From JBCBKL01 sp038521825 (GTDB lineage Bacteria > Pseudomonadota > Alphaproteobacteria > Rhodobacterales > Rhodobacteraceae), in the NCBI GenBank assembly GCA_038521825.1, contig JBCBKL010000002.1, positions 1 through 64,000 on the forward strand: a stretch of DNA of 64,000 nt, given 5' to 3'. Below are positions 26,495-35,164 of this stretch, piece after piece. The position numbers were made by a program, and so were the translations under genes. The notes under the pieces are model-generated. The model was not told where the DNA came from and searched no databases. It worked only from the letters and a program-made list of their open reading frames with translations. Position 1 is the first letter of the stretch; each line of letters starts with the position of its first letter.

Positions 26495-27778
26495 TTAACT
26501 GCCGATCAGCGACGGCAGCGTGAGCGAGATCTCAGGAACGAACGTAATCAGCATCAACGCGACGAGGATCGCGAGATAAAAGGGCCAGATCGTCCTGACC
26601 GCCTTTTCCATCGGCAGTTTTCCGACGGCGCACCCAACGAACAGGCAAGATCCGACAGGTGGTGTGCAAAGCCCGAGGCCCAGATTGACCAGAAGGATCA
26701 TACCGAACTGAAGAGGATCAATGCCGAGGCTGTTGGCAACCGGCAGGAAAATGGGTGTGCAAATCAGGATCAGCGCCGCCATGTCCATGATCATCCCAAG
26801 GATCAGCAGCACAAGATTGATCATTAACAAGATGAGTATGGGATTCTCGGTCAGCCCCGTCAGCAGTTCCACTGTTTTGGCGGGTACTCGATAGAATGTC
26901 AGCATGTAGGCAAAGGCACCCGCACAGGCGATCAGGATCATAACCATCGCCGTGGTGCGGACGGATTGAAGGACTGCGGTCTTGAACTTGTCAACGGTGA
27001 TGGACCTGTAGACCACCAGGGTAACGACAAAAGCATAGATCGCTCCGAAGGCACCGGATTCAGTAACGGTGAATATGCCCGATAATACGCCGCCGACGAT
27101 GATCACAGCGGTCAAGAGGCCGGGTATCGCGCCAAAGAATGCCATCACCAGTGCTGTCCAGCCGGGAAATCTTTCGGCGCTGTAACCACGTTTGACGGCC
27201 ACGATGTAGGCCGCAGCCGCTAGGCACAAACACATCAGGATGCCGGGCACTACACCGGCAAGAAACAGCTTGGAAATTGAGATGCCGCCGCCGGCCGCTA
27301 TCGCAAAGATGATCATGTTGTGACTGGGTGGAATGATGATGCCGGCGATGGAGGAGGTCACCGTGACGTTCACCGCGTAATCTGCGTCATAACCCTTTTC
27401 TTTCATCACCGGCACGAGGATCGAACCAAGTGCCGAGATGTCGGCAATGGCCGAGCCTGAAATTCCGCCAAAGAGCATGGATGAAAACACGTTCACGATG
27501 CCTAGCCCGCCGCGCACGGCACCTACAGCCGCCTGGGCAAAGCGGACAAGCCGCATGGCGATACCACCGTGGAACATCAACTCGCCCGCAAAAATGAAGA
27601 AGGGGATTGCCATGAGCGCAAAGACGTTGATGCCGCTGATGATCCGCTGAAATCCGATCATCAACGGCAACCCCTCGTACCAGAAGGCAATGATGGCCGA
27701 GATACCGAGCGCGAAGGCAACTGGCGTCCCGATCAAGACACAAAGCGCAAAGGCACCCAAGAGGACTGCAATTCCCAT
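26495..27778 (-). CDS. dctM: TRAP transporter large permease (DctM type)
   Basis: 427 residues, about 12 hydrophobic segments, typical DctM length. Family-like stretches include GGISGSAIADISALG (about 103-117), MKEKGYD and NLGLGLCTPPVGSCLFVG near the C-terminus. It is the ion-coupled translocating subunit of a tripartite transporter whose small subunit and binding protein are just upstream. Start ATG 27778 is 9 nt after the small permease gene. Context (SDR and KdgF-like cupin) suggests a uronate-type substrate. Confidence 0.93.
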   Translation of the reverse strand: MGIAVLLGAFALCVLIGTPVAFALGISAIIAFWYEGLPLMIGFQRIISGINVFALMAIPFFIFAGELMFHGGIAMRLVRFAQAAVGAVRGGLGIVNVFSSMLFGGISGSAIADISALGSILVPVMKEKGYDADYAVNVTVTSSIAGIIIPPSHNMIIFAIAAGGGISISKLFLAGVVPGILMCLCLAAAAYIVAVKRGYSAERFPGWTALVMAFFGAIPGLLTAVIIVGGVLSGIFTVTESGAFGAIYAFVVTLVVYRSITVDKFKTAVLQSVRTTAMVMILIACAGAFAYMLTFYRVPAKTVELLTGLTENPILILLMINLVLLILGMIMDMAALILICTPIFLPVANSLGIDPLQFGMILLVNLGLGLCTPPVGSCLFVGCAVGKLPMEKAVRTIWPFYLAILVALMLITFVPEISLTLPSLIGS

Positions 27779-27787
27779 GGTCAGATC

Positions 27788-28315
27788 CTATTCGATGCTG
27801 TCTTTACGCTCATCCGCGCCAAAAAAGATGCGGACGAGATGGCCAAGTGAAAAGAGCAGGATTAAACCGCCTCCAACGGTGAGCGGCAACGACCGCAACC
27901 CCTCAGGCACCTGGATCAACGGGATGAGCGAGCCCCATTTGAAAAGCGTGAGTTGCCAGCCATACCACAGCATCAGCCCGCCAAACCCAGCCATCGTGAC
28001 ATCGGATATGACGACCAGCAAGGACCGGAAACGCCTGGGCACAGAAGTGCGCAGGATGGACACCGACAGATGCGTATTTTCATGCACACCCACAGCAGCG
28101 CCCAGAAATGCAATCAACATGACAAGGAGCAGCGCCACTTGTTCTACCCATGTCGGCGTCGCGTTCAGAACGTAGCGACCGAAAACCAGCCATCCGAAAA
28201 TCACGGTTAGCACCACAAGTGCAACACCCGTTACAATCTTGCAAAGTAGCGCTATCGCGTCGAGCACGGCTGACACGCGCCGCAATCGCGGTGCGACCTC
28301 CAAGGTATCTCTCAT
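27788..28315 (-). CDS. dctQ: TRAP transporter small permease (DctQ type)
   Basis: 175 residues with four predicted membrane helices (about 22-44, 60-80, 98-120, 140-162), the standard DctQ topology. A conserved-looking FGRYVLNATPTWVEQVALLL stretch covers helix 2 entry. It bridges the binding protein and DctM. It is encoded between the two with a 76-bp gap after dctP. Confidence 0.9.
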   Translation of the reverse strand: MRDTLEVAPRLRRVSAVLDAIALLCKIVTGVALVVLTVIFGWLVFGRYVLNATPTWVEQVALLLVMLIAFLGAAVGVHENTHLSVSILRTSVPRRFRSLLVVISDVTMAGFGGLMLWYGWQLTLFKWGSLIPLIQVPEGLRSLPLTVGGGLILLFSLGHLVRIFFGADERKDSIE

Positions 28316-28391
28316 TGGATGGTCCCCAAATGCAGTTGCCCGATTCCGCAGAGCCGGAACCGGGTCTTTTGATGCATAGCACGGAAGCGGG

Positions 28392-29372
28392 TTATTCGGT
28401 GGCCTGGATCAGCTCGACCAGGGGCCGGAGGCCTGGGTTGGTCTCAAAATATGCTTCGTATACAGGCGCCATCGCATCTTGGAACGGAGCCTTGTCAGTG
28501 ACTTCGTTCACGATCACCCCACCTGCTTCCACGGCCTTGCGGCTCGCCGCTTCGCGGGCGGCCCATAGTTCTCTTTGCAAGGTTGCAGACTCCTGGGCGG
28601 CTTCTCTGACGGCAGCCTGCATTTCAGCGGAGAGCGCATCGAACGCCGCTGTGTTGACGCAGATGCATTCGGGGATGATCAGGTGCTGGGACAGCGAATA
28701 ATAGCCCGCCACCTCGAAGTGTCCGGTGGACTCGTATGATGGCCAGTTGTTTTCGGCGCCATCCACGACACCAGTCTTCAAGGCCTGATAGACCTCGGCA
28801 AAGGCCATGGGTGAGGGGTTGCCGCCAAGCTGTGCGATCATTCCGGTGAAGAGGTCGTTGTTCATTACGCGGACCTTCATACCTTCCACATCGGCCGGTG
28901 TGTTGATTGGTTTGTCGCCGTTGTAGAACGACCGTGCTCCGGCGTCGTACCAGGCCAGCGGCGTCAAGCCTTTGGAAGCCATTCCTTGGGCGATTGCTGC
29001 CCCGCCTTCACTGTCGAGCACGCGGAACATGTGCGGGACGTCCTTGAAGATGAATGGTAGCGAGACGACGTTTGCCTCGGCCACAATCGGGCCAATTGGC
29101 CCCAGATTGAAGTTGCCGACTTCGAGCGCTCCGGCCCGTACCTGTTCGACGGCATCTGGCTGGCTGCCCAGGGTCCCACCATGGAACATCTGCAGGGTGA
29201 CCTCGCCGCCGGTCTTCTCGGCGAGCAGCTCTGCGAATTTGTCCATGGCGACGGTGTTTGGATATCCTTCGACATGGATATTCCATCCGCGCCAGTCGGC
29301 TGCGTTCGCAGTTACAGCCATAATTGAAATGACTGCCGCGCCGACCAATGATTTGGCGATGTTCTGAAACAT
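28392..29372 (-). CDS. dctP: TRAP transporter solute-binding protein (DctP family)
   Basis: 326 residues. The signal peptide (residues 1 to about 24, VISIMAVTANAA) is followed by a DctP fold with the usual G-rich ligand region (KVRVMNNDLFTGMIAQLGGNPSPMAFAEVYQALKTG is the family's most conserved stretch, about 167-203; the carboxylate-binding Arg is in its KVRV). Mature protein is periplasmic and binds an organic acid. ATG 29372 has AGGGAGG upstream. The promoter region holds a GntR-type operator at 29494-29511. Confidence 0.92.
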   Translation of the reverse strand: MFQNIAKSLVGAAVISIMAVTANAADWRGWNIHVEGYPNTVAMDKFAELLAEKTGGEVTLQMFHGGTLGSQPDAVEQVRAGALEVGNFNLGPIGPIVAEANVVSLPFIFKDVPHMFRVLDSEGGAAIAQGMASKGLTPLAWYDAGARSFYNGDKPINTPADVEGMKVRVMNNDLFTGMIAQLGGNPSPMAFAEVYQALKTGVVDGAENNWPSYESTGHFEVAGYYSLSQHLIIPECICVNTAAFDALSAEMQAAVREAAQESATLQRELWAAREAASRKAVEAGGVIVNEVTDKAPFQDAMAPVYEAYFETNPGLRPLVELIQATE

Positions 29373-29890
29373 GTTGTCCTCCCTTAAGTCTCAATCCACT
29401 TTTTGTATCGCCGCGTGTGGCCGCCGGCGCAGGGCTTTCCTGCTCCGCCCGGCCCAACACAGCGATCTGGCGTCTTGATAGGCATAAAGGATTACTAGTA
29501 TACCAGTTTTGTCAACTGAAATATTCCCGATCTCGCCTGAACTGCATCGCACGCGGATCCGTTTCGCTATTGATTTCCCTCTGCGGGTACAAGCCGTTCC
29601 AAATAGGTCGGGCTTTGTGAGATGATCCGTCGTCTTGGCTTCGGGCAGAGGAGCCGACAGGTGCAACTCTAAAGATCACATCCGAACAATCGTCAAACGT
29701 CAAACCGCCAACAAATTTACTTCAGCTCGACCACGCTCTTTCGATAGTACCCGCGGACACGACGACGTCCATTCGCTAAGCTTGTTGGGAAACCGCTCGC
29801 ACCAGGCAGCGAGGGGCCAACTACACGGTCAAAGGGGCTACCGGTCGCTGGACGCTCGGCTTTGCAGTCACGCGGTGGTTCCTTTGCGGG
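29373..29890. other. intergenic control region of the TRAP operon
   Basis: This 518-bp stretch between the GntR gene end and dctP has no supported gene. It holds the operator at 29494-29511 about 125 nt upstream of dctP, overlapped on the minus strand by a TTGACA (29514-29509) that may be a -35 element. No good -10 at 16-18 nt is visible. Confidence 0.5.
29494..29511. promoter_or_regulatory. GntR-type operator, TRAP operon copy
   Basis: ACTAGTATACCAGTTTTG. Its core CTAGTATACCAG is a palindrome of the form CTnGTATACnAG, as bound by FadR/FCD-type GntR regulators. The same 18 bases occur at 30708-30725. Confidence 0.75.
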
Positions 29891-30583
29891 TCAGGCATCC
29901 TCAGGCATAAAGTAGTTCGCATTGGATGCGGAAATCTGATCGATTGTCTCGTCCAACCGCGACAGGTGATGGACACCGGCTTTGATCGCTGCGGTCGGGT
30001 CATGGTTCCGGACTGCAGTGGCGATGGCGCGGTGATCATCGACCAGTTCTGGCATGCGATCACCTTTGGATAGGCTCAGGGTGCACAAGCGGTCGACCTT
30101 TGATTTTTCAGCCAAGATGACGTCGAACGCAAATCCCGATCGCGCGATATCGCAGATCAACTTGTGAAAATCATAGTCGAGAGAATTGAAACGGTCGATA
30201 TCCCGATCCCGAACGGATTGTTCTTGCAAATTTAGTGCAGCCTCAAGCTGCGTTGCATTTTCTTCGTCGCAATGGATGGCCGCGCGTTGCAGAACCTCCT
30301 TTTCGACGGACAGACGAACGAACCGCGACTTGGCGATTTCTCGCATTGAAAAGCGTTTCACCTCGGTTGCGCGTTGCGGACGGATCAGCAACAGATCAAG
30401 CGTGGCCAACCGGTTGAACGCATCGCGAACAGGTTGTCGTGACACGCCAAATTGGGTCGCGATATCCGCTTCGGAGATCTTGTCGCCCGGTCTTAGGCGC
30501 AGCGCCGATATCTCTTCGTAGAGGTAGTCATAGATGTCGTCCACGCTTGTGCGCCGCGCACCAATTTGAGTTACCTGTGCCAC
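29891..30583 (-). CDS. GntR family regulator, FadR/FCD subfamily
   Basis: 230 residues from GTG 30583, preceded by GGAG at 8 nt; an upstream TTG at 30652 would add 23 residues lacking features. The winged helix-turn-helix (about 12-75) includes LRPGDKISEADIATQFGVS and RQPVRDAFNRL. The FCD ligand domain (about 95-225) contains DYDFHKLICD and the late DDHRAIATAV and AGVHHLSRL histidines that usually bind a metal and an organic acid ligand. It sits between the TRAP operon and the SDR-cupin pair, each of which carries the same operator sequence, so it most likely represses both until a uronate-type inducer is present. Confidence 0.92.
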   Translation of the reverse strand: MAQVTQIGARRTSVDDIYDYLYEEISALRLRPGDKISEADIATQFGVSRQPVRDAFNRLATLDLLLIRPQRATEVKRFSMREIAKSRFVRLSVEKEVLQRAAIHCDEENATQLEAALNLQEQSVRDRDIDRFNSLDYDFHKLICDIARSGFAFDVILAEKSKVDRLCTLSLSKGDRMPELVDDHRAIATAVRNHDPTAAIKAGVHHLSRLDETIDQISASNANYFMPEDA

Positions 30584-30707
30584 TTGGCGTTCTCCGTACC
30601 GTGTTCGTCTTTTTGCAAGGTCTACTGAGTTTGCAGCGCAACGAACACTCAATTTACTAGCTCGGTGTTCGCGTCGGCTTCAAAACCGCGGCGATGAACA
30701 CTGATTG

Positions 30708-30725
30708 ACTAGTATACCAGTTTTG
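30708..30725. promoter_or_regulatory. GntR-type operator, SDR/GntR divergent promoter copy
   Basis: Identical over 18 bases to the site at 29494-29511. It lies between the divergent GntR and SDR genes, and a TTGACT overlaps its left end (30705-30710) as a possible plus-strand -35. Confidence 0.75.
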
Positions 30726-30840
30726 GAGAAAAGTGAAACCGAATCTCAGTGCAACATAAGTTCAGATGCGAATGCGCCACAAAGATGCAACGCGGACCAC
30801 GGGCTGCAACGGAAGACATGAGCGATAAGGGGACGAGACG

Positions 30841-31584
30841 ATGAAACTTGCGGGCCAAACAGCCATCGTGACCGGAGGAGGCCGGGACATCGGTCTCGCA
30901 GCTGCTCTGAAACTTGCATCTGAAGGCGCGAACGTTGCGATCAACTACTATTCCAGCAACACGGGGGCCGACGCGGCGGTGCAAAAGATCAACGAAAAAG
31001 GTGGACAAGCGTTCAGCCTGCAAGGCGATTTGACCCGGCAAGATGATGTCGATGCGCTGATATCCAAGACGGTCGAGGCCTTCGGTGGCATAAACGTTCT
31101 TGTGAACAATGCCGGTGGCCTGGTCGGACGTAAGACCATCGCAGAGATGGACCTCGATCATTGGAACACGGTGATGGATCTGAACCTCAACAGTGTCTTT
31201 ATGGTCACCAAGGCGTGCCTCGCGCATATGAAAACTGGTACAATCGTGAACCTCGCCAGCCAAGCCGCACGCGATGGCGGCGGCCCCGGTGCCGTTGCCT
31301 ATGCCACGGCAAAAGGGGCGATCGCTACAATGACCCGGGGCCTCGCCAAAGAAGTTGGGCCAGACATCCGCGTGAATGCGCTTTGCCCCGGCATGATCGA
31401 CACGGATTTCCACAACATCCACACTGCTGACGCCGCCCGGCGCGGCTACGAAGCTTCGGCTCCTGTCAAGCGCCAGGGCACGACCGAGGATACCGCCAAT
31501 CTGATCCTGTTCCTGGCCAGTGATGACTCGGCCTTCATGACTGGGACAAATATCGACATCAATGGCGGCATGCTGTTTTCCTGA
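30841..31584 (+). CDS. SDR family oxidoreductase, probable uronate-derived hexoseulose reductase
   Basis: 247 residues, classical SDR: TGGGRDIGLAAAL (about 11-23) for NAD(P), NNAGG (about 89-93), active-site serine in NLASQAA and YATAK (about 154-158). The ATG has GGGGACG upstream. It is followed 20 nt later by a KdgF-like cupin and carries the same operator as the neighbouring TRAP transporter. That combination fits reduction of 4-deoxy-5-ketouronate from pectin or alginate, but substrate is inferred from context; many SDRs look like this. Confidence 0.85.
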   Translation: MKLAGQTAIVTGGGRDIGLAAALKLASEGANVAINYYSSNTGADAAVQKINEKGGQAFSLQGDLTRQDDVDALISKTVEAFGGINVLVNNAGGLVGRKTIAEMDLDHWNTVMDLNLNSVFMVTKACLAHMKTGTIVNLASQAARDGGGPGAVAYATAKGAIATMTRGLAKEVGPDIRVNALCPGMIDTDFHNIHTADAARRGYEASAPVKRQGTTEDTANLILFLASDDSAFMTGTNIDINGGMLFS

Positions 31585-31604
31585 ACGCAGAAGGGACCCT
31601 TGAT

Positions 31605-31916
31605 ATGACCGAGTTTCCCGTTGTTGCCACCGGTGACGGAGTGACCCGACAGGTTCTGGCGGATCATCCTGAGCTCATGGTTGTCGCATTTCATTTCGAC
31701 CGTGTGGGTGCCACCGGCGCGCTGCATGATCACCCACATGTTCAGTCAACATATGTTGAACAGGGTCGCTTCCGGTTCACGATTGGAGATGAAGCACATG
31801 AGGTTGGCCCCGGCGATAGCTTTGTTGTGCAGACAGGTGTAACCCACGGATGCGTATGTCTGGAACCAGGTACGTTGATTGATTGCTTTACGCCTCGTCG
31901 AGATGATTTTCTTTGA
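31605..31916 (+). CDS. KdgF-like cupin (unsaturated uronate linearisation)
   Basis: 103 residues, single cupin. The metal-ligand pattern is HDHPHVQ (H41, H43, Q47) with a later H81, as in KdgF, which converts cyclic 4,5-unsaturated uronate monomers into linear ketonised forms. GAAGGGACC precedes the ATG. Co-transcription with the SDR and the shared operator with the TRAP transporter support a role in pectin or alginate monomer use. Confidence 0.75.
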   Translation: MTEFPVVATGDGVTRQVLADHPELMVVAFHFDRVGATGALHDHPHVQSTYVEQGRFRFTIGDEAHEVGPGDSFVVQTGVTHGCVCLEPGTLIDCFTPRRDDFL

Positions 31917-31956
31917 TACGGCCGAGACTAGTCACAAACAGAGATCGACAGCAGCG

Positions 31957-32352
31957 TCATCCCAGATGCGCAGTCGCCTCGATTTCGACCTTTGCGGCGT
32001 CTTCTACCAGACCTGCCACAACGATCATCGACATTGCCGGAAAGTGTCGGCCAAAGACTTCGCGATATGCGTCGCCGACAGCACTCTGCGCGGCGAGGTA
32101 TTCTGCCTTGTCAGTTACAAACCACGTTAGACGCGTGATATCCTCGACCGTGCCGCCGGCAGTCTCGACGATCGCGCGAATGTTTGAAAGCGCCTGTCGC
32201 ATCTGACCAATGAAGTCGTCACTGACTAAACATTTTTGCTCATCCCATCCGATCTGACCGCCGATATGCAGAGTACCGTCCTTGGTGAGCATGCCGTTGG
32301 CATAGCCTTTGGCCGGCAGCCAATTTTCTGGATGAATAGTTTTGTGGGTCAT
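31957..32352 (-). CDS. RidA-family enamine/imine deaminase
   Basis: 131 residues from ATG 32352, which overlaps the thioesterase stop as ATGA; the frame is open to 32403 but that lies within the upstream gene. The YjgF/RidA fold is seen in NGMLTKDGTLHIGGQIGWD, MRQALSNIRAIVETAGGTVEDI and a C-terminal VAGLVEDAAKVEIEATA, where the glutamate-containing end contributes to the active site; the canonical Arg (usually R105) is not obvious here, with MIVV in its place. As last gene of the 2-aminobenzoyl-CoA cluster it may hydrolyse the enamine made after ring hydroxylation/reduction (inference). Confidence 0.88.
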   Translation of the reverse strand: MTHKTIHPENWLPAKGYANGMLTKDGTLHIGGQIGWDEQKCLVSDDFIGQMRQALSNIRAIVETAGGTVEDITRLTWFVTDKAEYLAAQSAVGDAYREVFGRHFPAMSMIVVAGLVEDAAKVEIEATAHLG

Positions 32353-32756
32353 GCCGGAACGTCCTTTTGCATATGTAGTCTGGCTTTGGTCGAAGCTGGC
32401 CAAGGGGTCGGACGTCCCGCCGTATTCACATGCACCAGCGTGGCGGTCGTTTCAAACCGCAATGTATCGTCAGCATGTGCTTGCATCTCATACGTCATTG
32501 AACTGCATCCGACATTTGTCACATGCAACGTCAGAACAAGTTGGTCGCCGTGACGGCTTGGCTTCGTGAAGCGGGAACTGATCTGAGCCGTGGGCACACC
32601 GCCTGATTTGTGTAGCTCCTCAAATGGCGTTTCGAGAACCTCGTCAAAAAACGCCTCGACGCAGTCATTCACCATTTCGAAGTAACGCGGATAAAAGACG
32701 ATGCCCGCAGGATCGCAGTGCTTGAACAGGACCTTCTGTGAAAACTGAAAACTCAT
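32349..32756 (-). CDS. 4-hydroxybenzoyl-CoA thioesterase-like hotdog protein
   Basis: 135 residues from ATG 32756, which overlaps the livF stop (TGATG); an upstream frame extension to 32816 is inside livF. The active-site motif HCDPAGIVFYPRYFEM places the nucleophilic Asp at D15, as in 4HBT-type acyl-CoA thioesterases. Within the aromatic-CoA cluster it probably releases CoA from dead-end or intermediate thioesters. Confidence 0.9.
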   Translation of the reverse strand: MSFQFSQKVLFKHCDPAGIVFYPRYFEMVNDCVEAFFDEVLETPFEELHKSGGVPTAQISSRFTKPSRHGDQLVLTLHVTNVGCSSMTYEMQAHADDTLRFETTATLVHVNTAGRPTPWPASTKARLHMQKDVPA

Positions 32757-33442
32757 CAGACCCCCACGTATTTCTCGGAAACATCCGAAGTCAGATCTTG
32801 CATCGCGCCGCTCCAAACGGTTGCGCCGCGTTCGAGGATGACAGCGCGGTCGGATACAGCTGAAAGTTCCTTGAGAGACTTATCGATCACAAGGATAGCC
32901 ATGCCCGTCTCGCGCTTGAGCCGCGCAATGGCATCCCAGATTTCCTGGCGAATAATCGGGGCAAGACCTTCGGTTGCCTCATCCAGGATCAAGAGCTGCG
33001 GGTTGGTCATGAGGGCGCGCCCGATGGCGAGCATCTGTTGCTCGCCGCCGGACAGCGACGCAGCGACCTGGCTGGCCCGCTCGGTCAGGCGGGGGAAGAG
33101 CGCACCCACGCTCTCAAGTCTCCAATCACCGGGCCGCGCTGCGGCAATCAGGTTTTCGCGCACCGTCAGGTCTTTGAAACAGCGCCGGCCTTCGGGAACA
33201 AGTCCGATGCCCAGCCTTGCAATTTTGTGACTTGGTAGCGCTTGCAAATCACTGCCCGCAAATTCGAGCCGCCCGGTGGAAGCCATCATCCCGCAAATGG
33301 CCCGGACGGTTGTGGTCTTGCCCATCCCGTTACGCCCCATCAGCGCCATCACCTCTCCCACCTCAAGCCTCAGCGAAACATCGAAGAGGGCCTGTGACTG
33401 ACCATAAGAGGCCGAGAGACCTTCTATCGAAAGCAGGCTCAT
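32756..33442 (-). CDS. livF: Liv-type ABC transporter ATP-binding protein (LivF)
   Basis: 228 residues. Walker A GRNGMGKTT (about 36-44), ABC signature LSGGEQQ and Walker B LLILDEAT are clear. Start overlaps the livG stop (ATGA at 33442-33439). The whole HAAP-type transporter is embedded in the aromatic catabolic operon, so its substrate is more likely 2-aminobenzoate or a related aromatic acid than an aliphatic amino acid (inference). Confidence 0.93.
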   Translation of the reverse strand: MSLLSIEGLSASYGQSQALFDVSLRLEVGEVMALMGRNGMGKTTTVRAICGMMASTGRLEFAGSDLQALPSHKIARLGIGLVPEGRRCFKDLTVRENLIAAARPGDWRLESVGALFPRLTERASQVAASLSGGEQQMLAIGRALMTNPQLLILDEATEGLAPIIRQEIWDAIARLKRETGMAILVIDKSLKELSAVSDRAVILERGATVWSGAMQDLTSDVSEKYVGV

Positions 33443-34188
33443 GCGCTTTCTCCCAGATATGCTTCTTTGACCTCACTTGAGGCGCGGATTTCACCTACAT
33501 TGCCGGTTGCGATGATCCGGCCGTAAACCAGCACGCTAACGCGGTCGGCCAGCGCAAAGACGGCGTCCATATCGTGTTCGACCAGCAGAATCGGCGCCTC
33601 AGACCGCAAACCATCCAGAAAAGCCGTCATCTTCTTGGAGCCTTCCGCGCCGAGCCCGGCCATGGGCTCGTCCATCACAAAAGCCTTGGGCGAAAGCGTC
33701 AGCGCCACAGCAACCTCAAGCTGCCGCCGTTGGCCGTGAGAAAGGTCTGCGCAACGCGTGCTGTCGGCGTCTTGCAGGCCGACACGAGTCAGCGCTTCCC
33801 TTGCACGGTCGTTCAGATCACTGATCCCCAAGACCGACCGAAACATTTGCCAACCGCTTGACGTTGCGCCCACTGCTCCGAGAAGGACGTTTTCAAGAAC
33901 CGTATCCTCCATCGCCAGCGCAGAAATCTGAAATGTGCGCCCCAGACCCGCCTTGGCCCGTGCCTCGGTCGGAAGTTCGGTGACGTCGTTGCCCATCAAT
34001 TCGATTCGTCCGGCATCAGACTGCAGTCCACCGCTAATCTGCCCGATCAATGTGGATTTGCCTGCGCCGTTTGGGCCGATAATGGCGTGGATTTCACCCG
34101 GGCGCAGATCGATGGATACATCATCGGTTGCCTTGAGTGCGCCAAAGGACTTCATCAGCCCATGCGTGGCCAGTATCGCTTCAGACAT
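33439..34188 (-). CDS. livG: Liv-type ABC transporter ATP-binding protein (LivG)
   Basis: 249 residues. Walker A GPNGAGKST (about 38-46); the signature region is the variant LSHGQRRQLEVA, common in LivG; Walker B is KAFVMDEPMAGLG. The ATG at 34188 overlaps the end of livM by 8 bp. Confidence 0.93.
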   Translation of the reverse strand: MSEAILATHGLMKSFGALKATDDVSIDLRPGEIHAIIGPNGAGKSTLIGQISGGLQSDAGRIELMGNDVTELPTEARAKAGLGRTFQISALAMEDTVLENVLLGAVGATSSGWQMFRSVLGISDLNDRAREALTRVGLQDADSTRCADLSHGQRRQLEVAVALTLSPKAFVMDEPMAGLGAEGSKKMTAFLDGLRSEAPILLVEHDMDAVFALADRVSVLVYGRIIATGNVGEIRASSEVKEAYLGESA

Positions 34189-35164
34189 GGGGTCCCTCCT
34201 TGCCCGTCAGGAACCCGATAACCCCGCCGCGTCCAAAAAGGACAATGACCAGGAGGATGCCGCCCAGCCAAACGTGCCAGAAATCAGTTAGTCCGCCGAG
34301 CCAGTGTTCAAGCGCCACAAAGATGGCGGCTCCGATTACCGGTCCCATGAGGCGCCCGACACCGCCAATGATGATCAGGATGATAAGCTCCCCAGACAGT
34401 TGCCAACTGAACATGGTGGGCGAGACAAAGCGATTGAGGTCTGCAAAAAGTGCGCCCGCAAGCCCGGTGATGGCGCCCGAAATGACAAATGCCAGAAGCT
34501 TCAGCCGCAGGGGGTTCAGGCCCACATTCTGCACGCGCTCAGGCGTCTGGCGCACAGCATTGAGCGCTAATCCAAAAGGCGATGTCCTTAGCCGCCATTG
34601 AACCAAGAGCGCGAGGCAAAGCGCTGCAAAACAAAGCCCGAAAAACTGGATCGGGACAAGCGTGTTCAGCCCGGGAAATTCGTTGCGGACCCAGATCGAA
34701 AGTCCGTCCTCTCCGCCGTATGCACCCCAGGAGATCGAGAAGAAAAAGAACATCTGCCCGAATGCCAGGGTAATCATGATGAAGTAGACGCCCGTCGTTC
34801 GCAGACTGAGCAGACCGATAAGCCAAGCCACAAGCGCGGAAATAACGGTGGCCACCAGCCAGATGATTGGCATAGATTTCGTGCCGGCGATGCTGAGGGG
34901 GCCGATGACCAGCGGGTCAAAGTTCTGCGCGTGAAATGCGAGGATGCCCATGGCATAGCCGCCCAGCCCGAAAAAGACGGCGTGCCCGAATGACACCATG
35001 CCGCCGATGCCAAGCGCGATGTTGAGCCCGACAGCGGCAAGCGCCAGAATGACGGCTCGCGTGGTTAGGGTAATGGTGAAGGGTTCGTCAAGCATCAGGG
35101 CCCAGAGCGGAAGTGCAAGAAGCCCAGCGAGGACGGCCGAGTTGATATAGCGTTCCTCGATCAT
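34181..35164 (-). CDS. livM: Liv-type ABC transporter permease (LivM)
   Basis: 327 residues with about ten hydrophobic segments. The LivM signature GLNIALGIGGMVSFGHAVFFGLGGY is visible (about 42-66, split here only for naming), and the cytoplasmic coupling loop lies near ALNAVRQTPERVQNVGLN. Start overlaps the livH stop as ATGA. Confidence 0.92.
   Translation of the reverse strand: MIEERYINSAVLAGLLALPLWALMLDEPFTITLTTRAVILALAAVGLNIALGIGGMVSFGHAVFFGLGGYAMGILAFHAQNFDPLVIGPLSIAGTKSMPIIWLVATVISALVAWLIGLLSLRTTGVYFIMITLAFGQMFFFFSISWGAYGGEDGLSIWVRNEFPGLNTLVPIQFFGLCFAALCLALLVQWRLRTSPFGLALNAVRQTPERVQNVGLNPLRLKLLAFVISGAITGLAGALFADLNRFVSPTMFSWQLSGELIILIIIGGVGRLMGPVIGAAIFVALEHWLGGLTDFWHVWLGGILLVIVLFGRGGVIGFLTGKEGPHV

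Noticed and set aside
29391..29703. Small ORFs upstream of dctP
   Set aside because: They cover the operator region, lack ribosome sites and show no family features.
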